Below are positions 1 to 10,432 of a stretch of DNA of 48,673 nt, piece after piece. Source of the stretch: CALMFT01 sp964563595 (GTDB lineage: Bacteria; Patescibacteriota; Gracilibacteria; Absconditabacterales; Absconditicoccaceae); the NCBI GenBank assembly GCA_964563595.1, contig CAZLWR010000005.1:1-48673 (forward strand), read 5' to 3'. Position 1 is the stretch's first letter. Every line of letters begins with the position of its first letter. A model generated the notes under the pieces. The model made no database searches. It was given only the letters and a program-made list of their open reading frames with translations, and was not told the origin of the DNA. The position numbers were made by a program, and so were the translations under genes.

Positions 1-124
1 TGCTCATACACATTGAAATTAGGAAACATGTTTTTCATTATAAGATTGTAATATATAAATGAATAATAAATAATTACGATGCATACATGACTCTTATTCG
101 TCTAGAATAAGTGATTATATTTTT
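1..124. other. AT-rich stretch, no gene seen
   Basis: No convincing gene, RNA or repeat is visible in these first bases. The stretch is AT-rich and probably holds the promoter region of rsmG. The end of an upstream gene beyond the window cannot be excluded. Confidence 0.4.
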
Positions 125-178
125 ATGATACACAGATTCTTATATTTTGTCAAATATTTTGTTAGCTTATTTTATAGT

Positions 179-829
179 ATGTTGATTCCAGATCAATGGA
201 AACCTCTCGTAGAGATATTTCTAGAATATAATGCTCAGATAAACTTGAGTGCCATCAGAGATCCCGAAGGGGTTTATGTGAAACATATTTTGGATAGTTT
301 GGAGCTTTTGAAAGTTATTGATTTGCAAACCTGACAGTTTATCGCTCCTGGTAAGGAGTCTGGTTGAGGAGTTCCTTCTCTACGCCCAGGATGACAACAT
401 ATTATAACTATTGCTGATATTGGTACGGGTGGTGGTTTTCCTCTGCTTCCATTGGCATTATCTTTTCCTGATGTGCAGTTTGTGGGCATAGATAGTGTTC
501 GCAAAAAAATTCAGGCTATTTGGGATATACATGAAAGATTACATATTAAAAACCTGAGATTGATTCGAAATAGAATCGAAGAGATGGAAGAGCAATTTGA
601 TATAGTAACCGCTAGGGCAGTAGCTCATATAGAAAAACTATTGCCTTGGACACAATCTCTCTTGAGGAGATGATCTAAATTGATAGTATATAAAGAGAAA
701 AAACCTGAAGAGAAACAAATCATGATCGGGCTTTTACCTTTGTATAAACTGAAGCTTCTTGCAGAGCATGAGTATTCATTGTTTGAGTGAGATATCCAAA
801 GAGTTATTTATGTGCTTGAGAAGTCCTAA
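179..829 (+). CDS. rsmG: 16S rRNA (guanine-N7) methyltransferase RsmG
   Basis: RsmG (GidB) methylates N7 of a guanosine in the 530 loop of 16S rRNA using SAM. The protein has the family hallmarks: an N-terminal INLSAIRDPEGV...KHILDSLEL block, the SAM-binding motif DIGTGGGFPLLPLAL, then FVGIDSVRKKIQ and the VTARAVAHIEKLLPW block. Read with UGA as Gly (five in-frame TGA) it is 216 residues, normal for the family, ending at TAA. The ATG at 179 gives the usual N-terminus; an in-frame ATG at 125 would add 18 residues. Between the substrate block and the SAM motif lie roughly 25 residues absent from typical RsmG, encoded by a palindromic insert (see the repeat entry). Identification is firm; the exact start is not. 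Confidence 0.93.
332..400. repeat. palindromic element inserted in frame in rsmG
   Basis: Inside rsmG, just before the SAM motif, sits a segment with inverted arms TCCTGG (346-351) and CCAGGA (386-391). It carries two TGA-coded glycines and encodes residues that normal RsmG lacks. The reverse complement begins TGTCATCCTGGGCGTAGAG, which resembles the dispersed GTCATYCTGnGCG-type palindromic repeats of several bacteria. It keeps the frame, as do Rickettsia palindromic elements that sit inside genes. That it is a mobile repeat is inferred from one copy plus resemblance. Confidence 0.5.
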
Positions 830-864
830 CTAGTATTTAATTCCCAAACTTTTGAAGTTCTTAT

Positions 865-1263
865 ATGTCTTGGAAAGAGTTACAAGGTAATCCTATTATG
901 ACGGTGCTTATTTATGCACTTATCATTTTTTTTGTTGTTTTTTCTACCAAGGCTTATGTAGGCTACCTAGCTATTGAGCAGGCGATACAGGGTAATACGA
1001 GGCGTAAAGCTCAACTTGAAGAAAGAAGTGCTTATTTGAGAGATTTTCGTCTTCCCTATGTGGAATCAGAATATGCAAAGTATTTTGCTCCCCATGAAAA
1101 TGGCATGGCTCACCCCAATGAACAGATCATCAAGTTTGTGAAACAGTCAGAAGTTATTGTGCCTGTCAATACCCAGACCTTACCTGCTGGTGTATACGTC
1201 CCCAATTCATCGGGGGGTCGATCAGAATATATCAAATACAAGATCCATAAAATAGGAGACTAA
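865..1263 (+). CDS. single-TM protein, possibly DivIC/FtsB-like
   Basis: A 132-residue protein with one N-terminal membrane span (about residues 12-34, PIMTVLIYALIIFFVVFST). A charged, probably helical stretch follows (residues 40-65, rich in R, K, E and Q), then a polar C-terminal part. This layout (short cytoplasmic tail, one span, coiled coil) resembles the small division proteins FtsB and DivIC, but I see no diagnostic motif, so the resemblance is weak. It lies 35 bases after rsmG on the same strand and may be cotranscribed. There is no internal TGA; it ends at TAA. Function unknown. Confidence 0.7.
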   Translation: MSWKELQGNPIMTVLIYALIIFFVVFSTKAYVGYLAIEQAIQGNTRRKAQLEERSAYLRDFRLPYVESEYAKYFAPHENGMAHPNEQIIKFVKQSEVIVPVNTQTLPAGVYVPNSSGGRSEYIKYKIHKIGD

Positions 1264-1276
1264 GAAACAGAGCTGT

Positions 1277-1309
1277 TTGACAAATAAGATATATCGAAGT
1301 ATAATCTGA
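1277..1309 (+). promoter_or_regulatory. sigma-70-type promoter for the 867-residue protein
   Basis: A perfect -35 box TTGACA (1277-1282), a 17-base spacer and a perfect -10 box TATAAT (1300-1305) lie just upstream of the ATG at 1326. The -10 box is the start of TATAATCTGA, the motif that recurs upstream of many genes in this window. A start about 7 bases downstream would leave a leader of roughly 14 bases. Confidence 0.75.
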
Positions 1310-1325
1310 TTATACTTTTTTTATT

Positions 1326-3929
1326 ATGGCCACAGAGAAACAACGACAACCCACCATATTGAAACTCAAGGATGATGTTCTCAAGGATCGTCCGGATTTG
1401 GCATGAATGCAATGAGAACTGCAGGGATATATGGAGGAGTTATTGAAACTTGGGGTAGATGTTAATACCAATCTTTTGCCTTCTTTCGTCGCTATTCGTG
1501 ATCAGGAATCCGGAAACAAATGATTGATATCACCTTTGAAGATATTGGAAGCTGTTGGATCACATGATGTAGTACAGTCTATCTTGTGATGACGATCACC
1601 CGACACCTTAGGTAGTTTTCAGCTCAATATCCATCAAGTAAAAAATATCCTGTGTACAGATAAAACTGTATTGGCTCAAATAAATCAGTTGCTCGTGAAG
1701 TACCCGGTGGAAGGAATAACTACTATCAGTGACCCTGGTACATTAAGCTATACTCAATTAAAGATTTTGGTAAAAAATAACTTATACGGACTTTACTTCC
1801 TGAATTATACGCTCACCAGGACATCTCGTAATTTGCAATCCAAGGCACGCGAATGGTGATGAGTATATAAAGCTGAAGATATTGCTTATACTACCCACTT
1901 TGCACAAAACCATATACCTCAAGCTATGTACTCTGCAATCGTACTTCAAAATATTTTGCAAGTAGCTAGATCTTGACCAAATCCTATAGATTTACGAGAA
2001 GCGGTCGATGAGAATTATCAAGATTTGTTAGATTGATGGCAATGGCCGCGGAATATGGTAAAAAAATGAGCAAAGGCATTTAATAAAGAAAAAATCCTGC
2101 TTAATGGAGTGTATAATGAGGAATTTAGGAGACTAGTAGCATTACTAAAAGCAAAAAAGTGAATTGATCTCAAGATAGAGGTGTCCAAAGATGGCTTTAT
2201 CACGAAGATTAATGGTACTCCCATAATAGATAATGAAACCCAGATCGATGCCGATAAATGATTTGATGTGCTTGCTCTCAAAAGAGTTTTTGAACCATGT
2301 CATTATACATTTTATCCATTGTTATCGACGGACTTTGCACAAGCGAATAAGAATCGAGTCCATGATGAGTATAACTATGGGTTTAGAGAATATGTGGCCA
2401 ATATGACTCCAGAGCAACGAGCAAATAGATTTGCAGGAGCTGCTCCTGAAACTGCCTTATCTACCCAAGTAGCTTGATACAAGAATAGAATTTCCTATCC
2501 ACATAGTCCTACGGAACATGGTATAACGTGGGATGGGATTAATAAAAAAGCAGTAGAGGGGCATTTGGATTGTGTGAGTCGAATCAAATATTTGTTTATG
2601 GATGCAGATCAGATACCAGATACTTATAGCTATCTGTGAGAATCTGAAATAGACGCTTATTCGTATTTGTGAGGAGCGAATGAATATCATCATACTTTTG
2701 CAGAAAAATTAAATCCTGCTACAATCCGTATGATGACGCCTGGGATTTATCAAAATGATCATTACTTTCAGATTATAGCTTCTTTACAAGAGTGAGATGT
2801 GGTTGGATTTGGACAAGAATATCCAGAAAGCAGAGGAGGAAGAAAGCTTACTGTTCAGCAACCCAGTAAAACAAAAAACACTGCTGATATTGAAGCCAGT
2901 ATGAGTCATGGAGCAGTCATTACCCGTAAAACCGCAAGCAATATTTGGATCACCATGAGTAGTGGCGAGGTAGGTAAATGAGGCCCAGGAGTAATAGAAG
3001 TTCCTTTGTTTGGACCTTGAGGCTATTATGAAACAATGTGCTTAAGTCAATTACAGACTCCGGGATTACGTACTTACAAACCATTGGTATTTTTTGGTAC
3101 GGTAGATAAACAAAGATGTGCTGCATCCATGCAAGAAAGAATACAGGCCCTTGGCCAACGTAAGATAGATATAGTGAATGGTACACCAGTGGTGGATTTA
3201 GATACTTATACTGTTTATCACAAAGCTGCGGGCATCGATCCTGTAAGTAAACAGCGTTCCAATTATTGTTCTCAAATAGCAAGGACCAATCAGCAAAGAT
3301 TGCTAGCTGGTATGTTAGCAAAAAGTAAGATTAAATATACTGACGCAAAACAACATATGCAGGAAATTGCATCTTCTCCAAGACTTGGTGATATTGATTT
3401 TGTATACAAACAAGATTGGGGAGATGGTAATCTTGAAGATATAACTTATAGAGGCTTTGAAGGTCCCGAAGGAAATATTATATGTGAGCAGGTATATAAG
3501 CAAGTGCTTGAAAGTCTTGACGCTCAAAAGCAATGACACACGGGCGTTGTTCCTTTGTTGTGGGATATGTATATTGATACCGCTAAATGACATAGAATTA
3601 CCATAGTATATGGTAAACGTGGTAGTGAGACTGGGTACTTCGTACTAGATACACTGAGGGGTCCTGCAAAGTTCTCATTGGGAAAAAACGGGATATGTTC
3701 TTTATCTGAATACTTTGCAAGCCCCTTATTTTACATGAATAATGAATCTCCTTATTCTCGTGCCTACTTGAGACTCAAGCCAATAGGTGTTGATATGCCG
3801 ACTTGAGATATTGTTCCTTTCTCTGTGCCAAATGATTACACTAGCACAAGTGAATCTATTACAATAGAGCCCGATCTTGATGATATAGTTTTGGATGAAG
3901 ATAGTGCTTTAGTACAAGAGACGAATTAA
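1326..3929 (+). CDS. large protein, possible peptidoglycan hydrolase
   Basis: An 867-residue protein that is continuous only when TGA is read as Gly; it ends at TAA. No family is recognised with certainty. Near residue 60 the pattern VAIRDQESGNKG, followed by TLGSFQLNI, recalls the Glu-Ser-Gly and GLMQI-type motifs of lysozyme-like transglycosylases. Near residue 415 GHLDCVSRIKYLF resembles the catalytic Cys block of NlpC/P60 peptidases, and about 110 residues later SMSHGAVITR could supply the His. These are pattern resemblances, not proof. There is no signal peptide, which is odd for a wall enzyme. The C-terminus is acidic (EPDLDDIVLDEDSALVQE). A strong promoter lies directly upstream and the gene converges on the next one. 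Confidence 0.8.
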
Positions 3930-3949
3930 GCCACATTGTCATGAAAGAC

Positions 3950-4546
3950 TTATTCATCTTTTTTCAATCTCACAATTCCTTCCGTATTATTCCCCGTCAA
4001 ATATGCTTCATGTTTTTCTAATGTTGGCATTACTACTTGTAAGTCGATATCGGGAGCGGTAAATAAAATTTTCGACTCCCAATGTTTCTGTGCTAGTTCT
4101 TTTTTGAAACTACAAACATCAAGGTTCCCAGATAGAAGAAGTTTTTGATGTTGGTCAATTACTTCAAGTAGAGATACATCATATTCTTCAATGTTTTTCA
4201 CAAATATAATGTATTCTTCTATATGAGGTAGGCCTTGAATCACTGTTTGCCACAATACCTGATTTCCACTTTGGATAATAATTGATTTATCGTGAGGAGC
4301 ATGTTTTATATCTGATGTTGTAGTTATATCAAAGAGTTGTTTATCGCCAATTTGATACAACAGTTCTTCTTTAGCCATGGGGAATGCCGTAAAAAATATG
4401 ACTTTGGAGCCCTGTTGTATGAGTTTTGCTATAAGGCTTATTGAGAAATAAGATGCCCCGGACCCATCAGCACCGATTACGAGGCAAGGCAGAAAAGATT
4501 CAGTGAATTGAAATTCCTTATTATTTAAGCTAATATGATTTGTCAT
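3950..4546 (-). CDS. P-loop-like protein downstream of dnaG
   Basis: About 198 residues, free of internal TGA. Near the N-terminus CLVIGADGSGASYFS looks like a Walker A loop, but the usual Lys is replaced by Ala, so nucleotide binding is doubtful. Hydrophobic strands such as KVIFFTAF, SIIIQSG and YIIFVKN alternate with helices as in a Rossmann or RecA-like ATPase core. It follows dnaG by 40 bases on the same strand, so a replication role is possible but unproven. The start is ATG at 4546; a GTG at 4552 is in frame. Function not recognised. Confidence 0.75.
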   Translation of the reverse strand: MTNHISLNNKEFQFTESFLPCLVIGADGSGASYFSISLIAKLIQQGSKVIFFTAFPMAKEELLYQIGDKQLFDITTTSDIKHAPHDKSIIIQSGNQVLWQTVIQGLPHIEEYIIFVKNIEEYDVSLLEVIDQHQKLLLSGNLDVCSFKKELAQKHWESKILFTAPDIDLQVVMPTLEKHEAYLTGNNTEGIVRLKKDE

Positions 4547-4586
4547 GGGCACTACAAACTAAATAATAGAGTAATCAAATAACTTA

Positions 4587-6263
4587 TTAGCCTAATTTCT
4601 TTCTTTCTTCTAAAAGCTGACTTTTCTCTTCGGGCGAGAGGATGCTAGTTTTGATGACTTGTCTGATCAGAATGTCTGATTCTTTTTTGATCATAGATCA
4701 AATAAGCTGAATAATCTTGATTTCATCTAAGTCCTGCAGTTCGTGATCTCGCCAAAGCAACTCTCCATTTTCTGTCCTGGGCTCGCTATCATGAGCTTTA
4801 TTGTTATCTTGATTTTCGGTTTGCATATAGTGTTGTAACTTTTGATAATATGCTACCATTTGTTCTAAAACGGGATTAGTGCAGTATTGTCTCCAGTTAT
4901 CCTCATGCATAAGGACTTCTAAAAGTTGTTTTGTATCTTTTTGGTTGCTTTGTATGTCAGATCATTCTTTATTTTGATACGATTTATTCTGTTTATACCA
5001 TATTTTATATTGAGACAATACCACGTGGTCTGATATATCTAATAACTCAGACATAGTGCTTAGATAGTGTTGAGTAATACTCAGATCAGCAATAGATCTA
5101 ATGAGATCGAAACACTCTTGAATAACTTTCTTTTTCTCAACAGGATTGCTGATATCGTGCTTTGATTTTAGTTTATCGATGATAAAGCTCATGCCATCTT
5201 GCTTAGTTTGGAAAAGTGCTTCTTTGCTTTTGCCACTATTGGCAAAGTCGTCAACATCCTTCATCTCCTCGGGAAGACTCAATACTGCTGGATAGATATC
5301 ATGTCCGTATGCTATTTTGAGTGCTCTGATAGTGGCATTGATCCCCGCCTCGTCATTATCAAACAAGAATATGACGTTTTCACTGTATCTTTTGATTTGT
5401 TTGAGATGATCTTGGGTGAGGGCGGTGCCACAGGTGGCTAATCCGATTGGTAATCATATCCTATATAATCAGATAACATCCATATATCCCTCCACAATAA
5501 TGATACACTGATGTTCTTGGACATGCTGTTTCGCTAGATGGATGCCGTACAGGGTTTTGGATTTGTCATAGAGGGGTGTGTCTGTTAGATTGATATATTT
5601 TGGATTATCGTTGGGGTCTACAACTCTACCTGCAAATGCGACAATATTATTAACGACATCAGGTATAGGGAAGATAATTCTTTTTCTGAAAAAGTCATAG
5701 ATATCACCACTAGGGCCTGCTTTACATAGACCTGATTCTATTATTTGTTCGCTAGTGCATCCCAGTTTTTTCAAATGATTGGTGAGATCGTAGTAGCTAT
5801 CAGTGGCATATCCCAATCAAAATGTTTGTATAATCTGATCATCAATATGTCTTTGATGGAGGTATTCCAATGCACTGGGGTTTGATTGAAGGTTATTGGA
5901 AAAATACTGAGCTGCAAGTTGATTAATGGATTTAGTTTGCTGTTTGGACTCTTTGACGGCTGGGTCGCTATGATAGGATGGATAACGATCAAGGTCTAGA
6001 TGAGCTGATTGTGCAAGGAGTTTGAGGGTATCTACAAAATCCAATCTTTCGTATTCCATTGCAAAAGTAATAATATTCCCGCCTTTCCCACAGCCAAAGC
6101 ATTTGAAAATTTGTTTGACCTCAGAAACCATAAAAGACGGAGTCTTTTCTTTGTGGAAAGGGCAGTTGCCGGTCCGATTAGAGCCTGCTCTACGTAGTGG
6201 AACATATTTTGATATGTAATCTACGATATCGGTATGAGAAAGGATGTCATCTACGAGATTCAT
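4587..6263 (-). CDS. dnaG: DNA primase DnaG
   Basis: Primase makes the RNA primers for chromosome replication. The protein is 558 residues when TGA is Gly; the standard code would split it into four or five pieces. The N-terminal zinc ribbon is clear (residues 38-64: CPFHKEKTPSFMV then FKCFGCGKGGN). The catalytic core carries RKRIIFPIPDV and the TOPRIM motifs IIVEGYMDVIGLY, ATCGTALTQDH and FLFDNDEAG with the acidic metal ligands. The C-terminal helicase-interaction region is poorly conserved, as is usual. The ATG at 6263 gives MNLVDDILSHTDIVDYISKYV, a typical DnaG start. It is divergent from the next plus-strand gene and precedes the P-loop-like gene. Confidence 0.97.
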
Positions 6264-6402
6264 TTCTTCAGTATATGATTTGTCTGGGAGATTACAAAAT
6301 AATCTAAATGCACTTGATATTCTCCCTTATAAATTCATCAAGTTATGTATTGACATTTTAGTCGATAGATTTGCTCGAATTCAAACCAACAAAGTAAAGA
6401 GC

Positions 6403-6981
6403 ATGAAAATGATTGTAAAGTTGTTTTGGTTCTTCGTGGAGACATTTGTAACAATTTTCACGTCTTTCGAAAGATTAATGAGGATTGAGACAAACAAGCT
6501 TATGTTTAGGTTTACGTTAGCAATTGGTATTGCTCTTACGGTAGGCCTCATGAGTGACTCACGCAAGATTATTCTCGCCGATGCTCCAATTGGTCAATGG
6601 TCAGCATGGACTCCTTTGCTGTTTGTTATTATTGTTAACAGCAGATTGGTCCAGCGAATCTGGCATTGGAGCTGGGAATGTCAATGGAAGGACGATGCAT
6701 GTAGATTATGGTTTTTTATCATGTCTCTTGTTTGGCTTTTCGTGACTCCGTTTATTGACTCTGCGCCTTGGGTGCCCGATGAACTTATGCTCAATTATGC
6801 ACCGGATTTCTTTGCTGGGTGCTTATTGCTCATTGGTTTGGCATGGTGGCTCTGGCTGCTGCTTCTCATCAATAAACTGACTTCCAGTTTTGGAGTCCCC
6901 ATTGTTCAGAAGATCTTAGACTTTTTGAACAGGTGAGGAGGGGGTTATTTTGCTTATATGGCATGAAAAATGGATGGATAG
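6403..6981 (+). CDS. multi-pass membrane protein of unknown function
   Basis: A Trp-rich membrane protein with about four hydrophobic segments (for example MFRFTLAIGIALTVG, TPLLFVIIV, FFIMSLVWLFVTPF and GCLLLIGLAWWLWLLLLI). I place the start at ATG 6403, after a purine-rich AAAGTAAAGAGC; an in-frame ATG at 6244 would overlap the divergent dnaG start. The first in-frame TGA is at 6934-6936, directly after LDFLNR. With TGA as Gly the protein gains a 15-residue glycine-rich tail to TAG at 6981. None of its internal glycines uses TGA, unlike most neighbours, and its base composition looks richer in G and C. It could be a recent acquisition. No family recognised. Confidence 0.65.
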
Positions 6982-7049
6982 TGTTCGCTACCATCCTTTT
7001 TTAATTCTTTCAAAGTAGATTGCGATTGTGACATAAAATGAATACTTAG

Positions 7050-7082
7050 AAAAAAACAAACGAGATTATTCGTTTGTTTTTA
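7050..7082. terminator. bidirectional intrinsic terminator
   Basis: AAACAAACGA and TCGTTTGTTT form a hairpin with a small loop, flanked by an A run on the left and a T run on the right. It can therefore terminate the membrane-protein gene on the plus strand and the sigma-like gene on the minus strand. Confidence 0.75.
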
Positions 7083-7105
7083 TTTATTTGATTTCAGATT
7101 ATGAA

Positions 7106-8206
7106 CTATTTGCCTACTTTTGCTAAGTAGTAGTATCCTTGTTCGTTTTTCTTGAATAGATTTTTGTATTTGTGTAAGTTTAGTACAATAGTATTTGGAC
7201 TTACCATTTTCTCTTTGAGAACCCATTGAGTGATTTCTTTGATAGGTGCTGGTCTATTGAGCTTCTTCATAACTCTTACCAAAATCTCTTTTACAACTCC
7301 TCCTACAAAACCTCGAGCTTTCGGAGCGTAGATTCCAAGCCCTATATTAACAAATACGTCACGAGATTTTACCATCTCATTGTGGACAGTTGATATCTTT
7401 ACTGCTTTACCTGGGAAGAATTCAATAATTTTATTGGTCATCTCCTGGTAATGCATAGGCTTGTTGATAACGGAGAATACGTAGAGGATCTTAGATTTGA
7501 TAGTTTTAGGATTGACTCTAGCGGATTTACTAGATCCAATGAAACCATCAAATGCGGATATATCACAGATTATTTCAAATAAATTCATATAGAATTCGTT
7601 AGTCCCCAAATACTTTACATTTGGATATTTTGGTTCGTAGACACTTCTTACGTGATCCATGAACTCGTATACATTTTGTTCTGGTTGTGCTTTTTCTACG
7701 AAATAATCGTATACGTAATTTGCTATATCCGAAACCAAGCTTTCGTGCAATGGATCGATATAAAAGCATTTCTCTAGTATTCTATTTCTTGTCAACGCTG
7801 TTAAGTCAAAATCTGACAATAAGATGATTTTCAATTCTTGTCATGAAAATTCACATACTTTAGCGTCTACTATGTGAGAAATAAGTTTATCTCGACTCAT
7901 CAGTCATCCGTTGGTGTCAAGAACATCTTTAGCGAACTCTATTACTTTCAGATACTTGTCGTTGTTGATAATCAGTCTTCTGAATCTCATCAGGGCTTGA
8001 TTTTCGATCTGTCTGATTCTTTCTCTCGTCATACCAAATTCATTTCCAATTTGTTGAAGAGGTACTTCTTTTCCATCAGCTAATCAAAACTTTTTGATTA
8101 ATACAAATTGCTCCTTTGGTTTGCAATACTGCATAACGTCAGCTAACTTTGTAACACTAAGATCTACAACAATAGTTGTATCATCTACTTTTTTTGTAAA
8201 TGTCAT
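7106..8206 (-). CDS. sigma region 4 / HARE-HTH transcription regulator
   Basis: A 366-residue DNA-binding protein, continuous with TGA as Gly. Residues 40-85 carry a sigma-70 region 4 helix-turn-helix: FGLADGKEVPLQQIGNEFG then MTRERIRQIENQALMRFRR, which in sigma factors contacts the -35 element. There is no visible region 2, so it is not a complete sigma factor. The C-terminal third has HARE-HTH-like winged helices (MHYQEMTNKIIEFFPGK ... VNIGLGIYAPKA), related to the RNA polymerase delta subunit, and a second similar unit (PAPIKEITQWVLKEK ... QGYYYLAKVGK). Start chosen at ATG 8206; an ATG at 8305 would add a poorly conserved hydrophobic stretch. A general RNA-polymerase-associated regulator is likely. 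Confidence 0.85.
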
Positions 8207-8466
8207 CAATAATGGTGACGTAATAAGATAAATGAACTTCCTGTAAGTAAACATCATTGGGTGGATTTCAAGTCTAATATGACTTTTTTTGCAAAAAATG
8301 GCCATATGTCAACAAAATTGATAACCAATGGTTATCACTCGTAACTGATTATGGATGATTATTTGTGGCTTAGTTTGATAGTTTTCTATAAATAGTTACA
8401 GTGAAAGTGCTAAAAAGCAGTATTAAAAATGATGAAAATTTATTTATTTTTTATGTATTTTTTGTG
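8207..8466. promoter_or_regulatory. divergent intergenic region
   Basis: This AT-rich region lies between two genes that start in opposite directions, so it must hold promoters for both. In-frame extensions of both genes reach into it, but the extra residues do not match their families. No further gene or structured RNA is seen. Confidence 0.4.
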
Positions 8467-9015
8467 ATGAGTTTTAATTTGGAAAGGGATTTGACTACTC
8501 GAGCTGATGCTGAAAAGAAAATTCTCCATGTAGTTGTGGAAGTTACGAAAGGATCTTCGAACAAAATAGAATATAGACCAGAAGGGTATTTTGAGCTGGA
8601 TAGGACGCTTTACCATCAGATGTTTTATTCGTTCGATTATGGATTCTTACCTCAGACGCTTGAAGGAGATGGAGACCCGATAGATGTGGTATTGCTTACT
8701 ACTCATCCAATCCCAATGGGTTGTGTTGTAAAGTCAAGAGCAATCGGGATGATTCATACACAAGATCAAGATGGTACTGATATGAAGCTTATATGCGTGC
8801 CTACGGATAAAATAGATCCAAGATGGTCCAATGTCCAATCAATAAATGATCTGAATCCGCATGTTCAGGAAGAGCTGTTAGGATTCTTTAAAGAATACAA
8901 AAAATTAGAAAAAAATAAATATGATAAGGTGGAAATAGGCTGATTTAGGAGCTTGGAAGAATCATATAAATTGATCGATATCGCAATTGAAGCTTATAAA
9001 CAGGCAAAACATTAA
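8467..9015 (+). CDS. ppa: inorganic pyrophosphatase (family I)
   Basis: This cytoplasmic enzyme hydrolyses pyrophosphate to two phosphates and so drives biosynthetic reactions that release it. The 182-residue protein has the family signature DGDPIDVVLL with its metal-binding aspartates. It also has KIEYRPEGYFELDR, FYSFDYGFLPQTLEGDGD, GMIHTQDQDGTDMKLICV and FFKEYKKLEKNKYDKVEIG. Length and order match family I enzymes. One TGA codes the Gly in VEIG-G-F, as in E. coli VEGW; the true stop is TAA. Start is ATG 8467, just before MSFNLERDL. It lies 65 bases before the squalene/phytoene synthase, whose reaction releases pyrophosphate. Confidence 0.95.
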
Positions 9016-9080
9016 TCTTTTACTGCCTACCATAAATTATTTGTTTTATTGTTATTGTTTTTATTTTTTGGAGTACTGAA

Positions 9081-9950
9081 ATGTGGAATGAAAATCCTTG
9101 GGAAATCATAAAGGCCTATGGAAGCGATTTTTTTAAAGGAATTATGGCGATGCCCTTGGATATCCAAAAGGCAGTAGTGACATTATATAAATTTGTAAGA
9201 ATTCCTGATCAAATGGTGGATGACATTACTCTTGATAGTGCGGAAAAACTGAAGCAGGTTGCACAAATGCTGGAGCAATATTATGTAGACTGGAAGTTAG
9301 CATATGATAATAAAGATGTTCTTCATCCAAAATTTGGTGAGGTAGTTGCAGTGTTTTATAAGTATGGTGTAGACTTTCAATACTCCGCGGATTTTTTTAA
9401 AAGCATGATAATGGATACGTATATATTTCAATATCCAAGTTATGATAACCTGAAAGAATATGTGTACGGTGCTGCCGATGTTGTTGGGCTTATGATGACT
9501 CAGATTATGGGATATAATTTTGACAAAGATAAAGTAGAAAATGCAGAAAAGTTAAAGAAGGTGAAGTATTGTGCGGCGAAACTAGGGGAAGCGTTTCAGT
9601 TATCTAATTTTCTTAGGGACGTACATGAAGACTTATTGCTGGGTAGAGTATATTTGCCACAGGATATACTGGTGAAATATGGAATATGTAATGATGACCT
9701 CATGAGATACCATCTTGCTCAAGAAGTTGATAAGAAATTTGTAGAATGTATGACGGAGTTGGTAGATATGGTGGATGCTATGCACGATGAAGCAAATGAG
9801 TGAATAGTATTACTTAATCCTCTTTGTCAAAAGGCAATCAGATTATCCAGTGATTTACATAGATGAATATTACAGCGTATTGAAGATAATAATTACAATG
9901 TATTTGATAAAAAATTTCAGAAAACTAGTTACTGAAGGTTGTTAGCTTAG
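9081..9950 (+). CDS. squalene/phytoene synthase family protein
   Basis: Enzymes of this family join two prenyl diphosphates head to head (phytoene, squalene or dehydrosqualene). The 289-residue protein has the first Asp-rich motif in VRIPDQMVDD and YVYGAADVVGLMM. The second Asp-rich motif lies in AFQLSNFLRDVHEDLLLGR followed by VYLPQD, with the expected spacing. The C-terminal part after DEANE is read through a TGA and ends at TAG. The product cannot be told from sequence. No carotenoid desaturase or squalene cyclase is present in the window, so the pathway is open. It follows ppa closely and may be cotranscribed. Confidence 0.92.
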
Positions 9951-9989
9951 TTTTTCAGCTTATTAAAATATATTTATTCTTATACACTG

Positions 9990-10403
9990 ATGTACATGGC
10001 AAACTTATTCGTATGATTCCCTTGGTTGTGGCTTATTGTTGTTACTATTGTTGCTCAGGTTGTTGGTGCCATTTGGTATGGACCGCTATTCAGTAAAGCG
10101 TATGGTAAAGAGTGGGGGTTTACAGAGAAGGATATGAAGGCAGGTAAAGAGAGCATGGCAGGGCTTATGATCCGAGAGGTTCTTTCTAGACTGGTATTTT
10201 TCTTGGGATTATGATTACTGTTGCAGTACGTAGGAGTAGACCATAGATGGACGGTCGGAGCGTTGTATTTTCTTGCAGCATTGAGCACAGACCGGAGTTC
10301 GGTAATTTGGTCAAAGGGGCATACCTGGAGGTTACGAGCAATGAGAAGTGCTAAAATCGCGATAGATCTTGTTATCGCTTTGTGTCTTTATGTAGTGTTG
10401 TAA
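9990..10403 (+). CDS. DUF1761-like small membrane protein
   Basis: A 137-residue membrane protein with about four spans. The block VGAIWYGPLFSKAYGKEWGF matches the DUF1761 pattern (Gly-x-x-Trp-Tyr-x-x-x-Leu-Phe-x-x-x-Trp). Two TGA codons are read as Gly, one near the N-terminus and one within LFFLGLGLLLQYV. The start could be ATG 9990 or ATG 9996. The function of the family is unknown. It ends 30 bases before a strong terminator, so it probably closes the ppa/synthase transcription unit. Confidence 0.8.
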
Positions 10404-10432
10404 GGAGTGAAATTGTATGTGTTATAAACAGG

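Noticed and set aside
125..829. rsmG as a pseudogene with nonsense mutations
   Set aside because: The same TGA-only interruptions occur in nearly all genes, with the frame kept on both sides, so this is a code difference and not decay.
2950..3321. 123-residue minus-strand ORF
   Set aside because: It is a shadow of the 867-residue plus-strand gene, with no family features.
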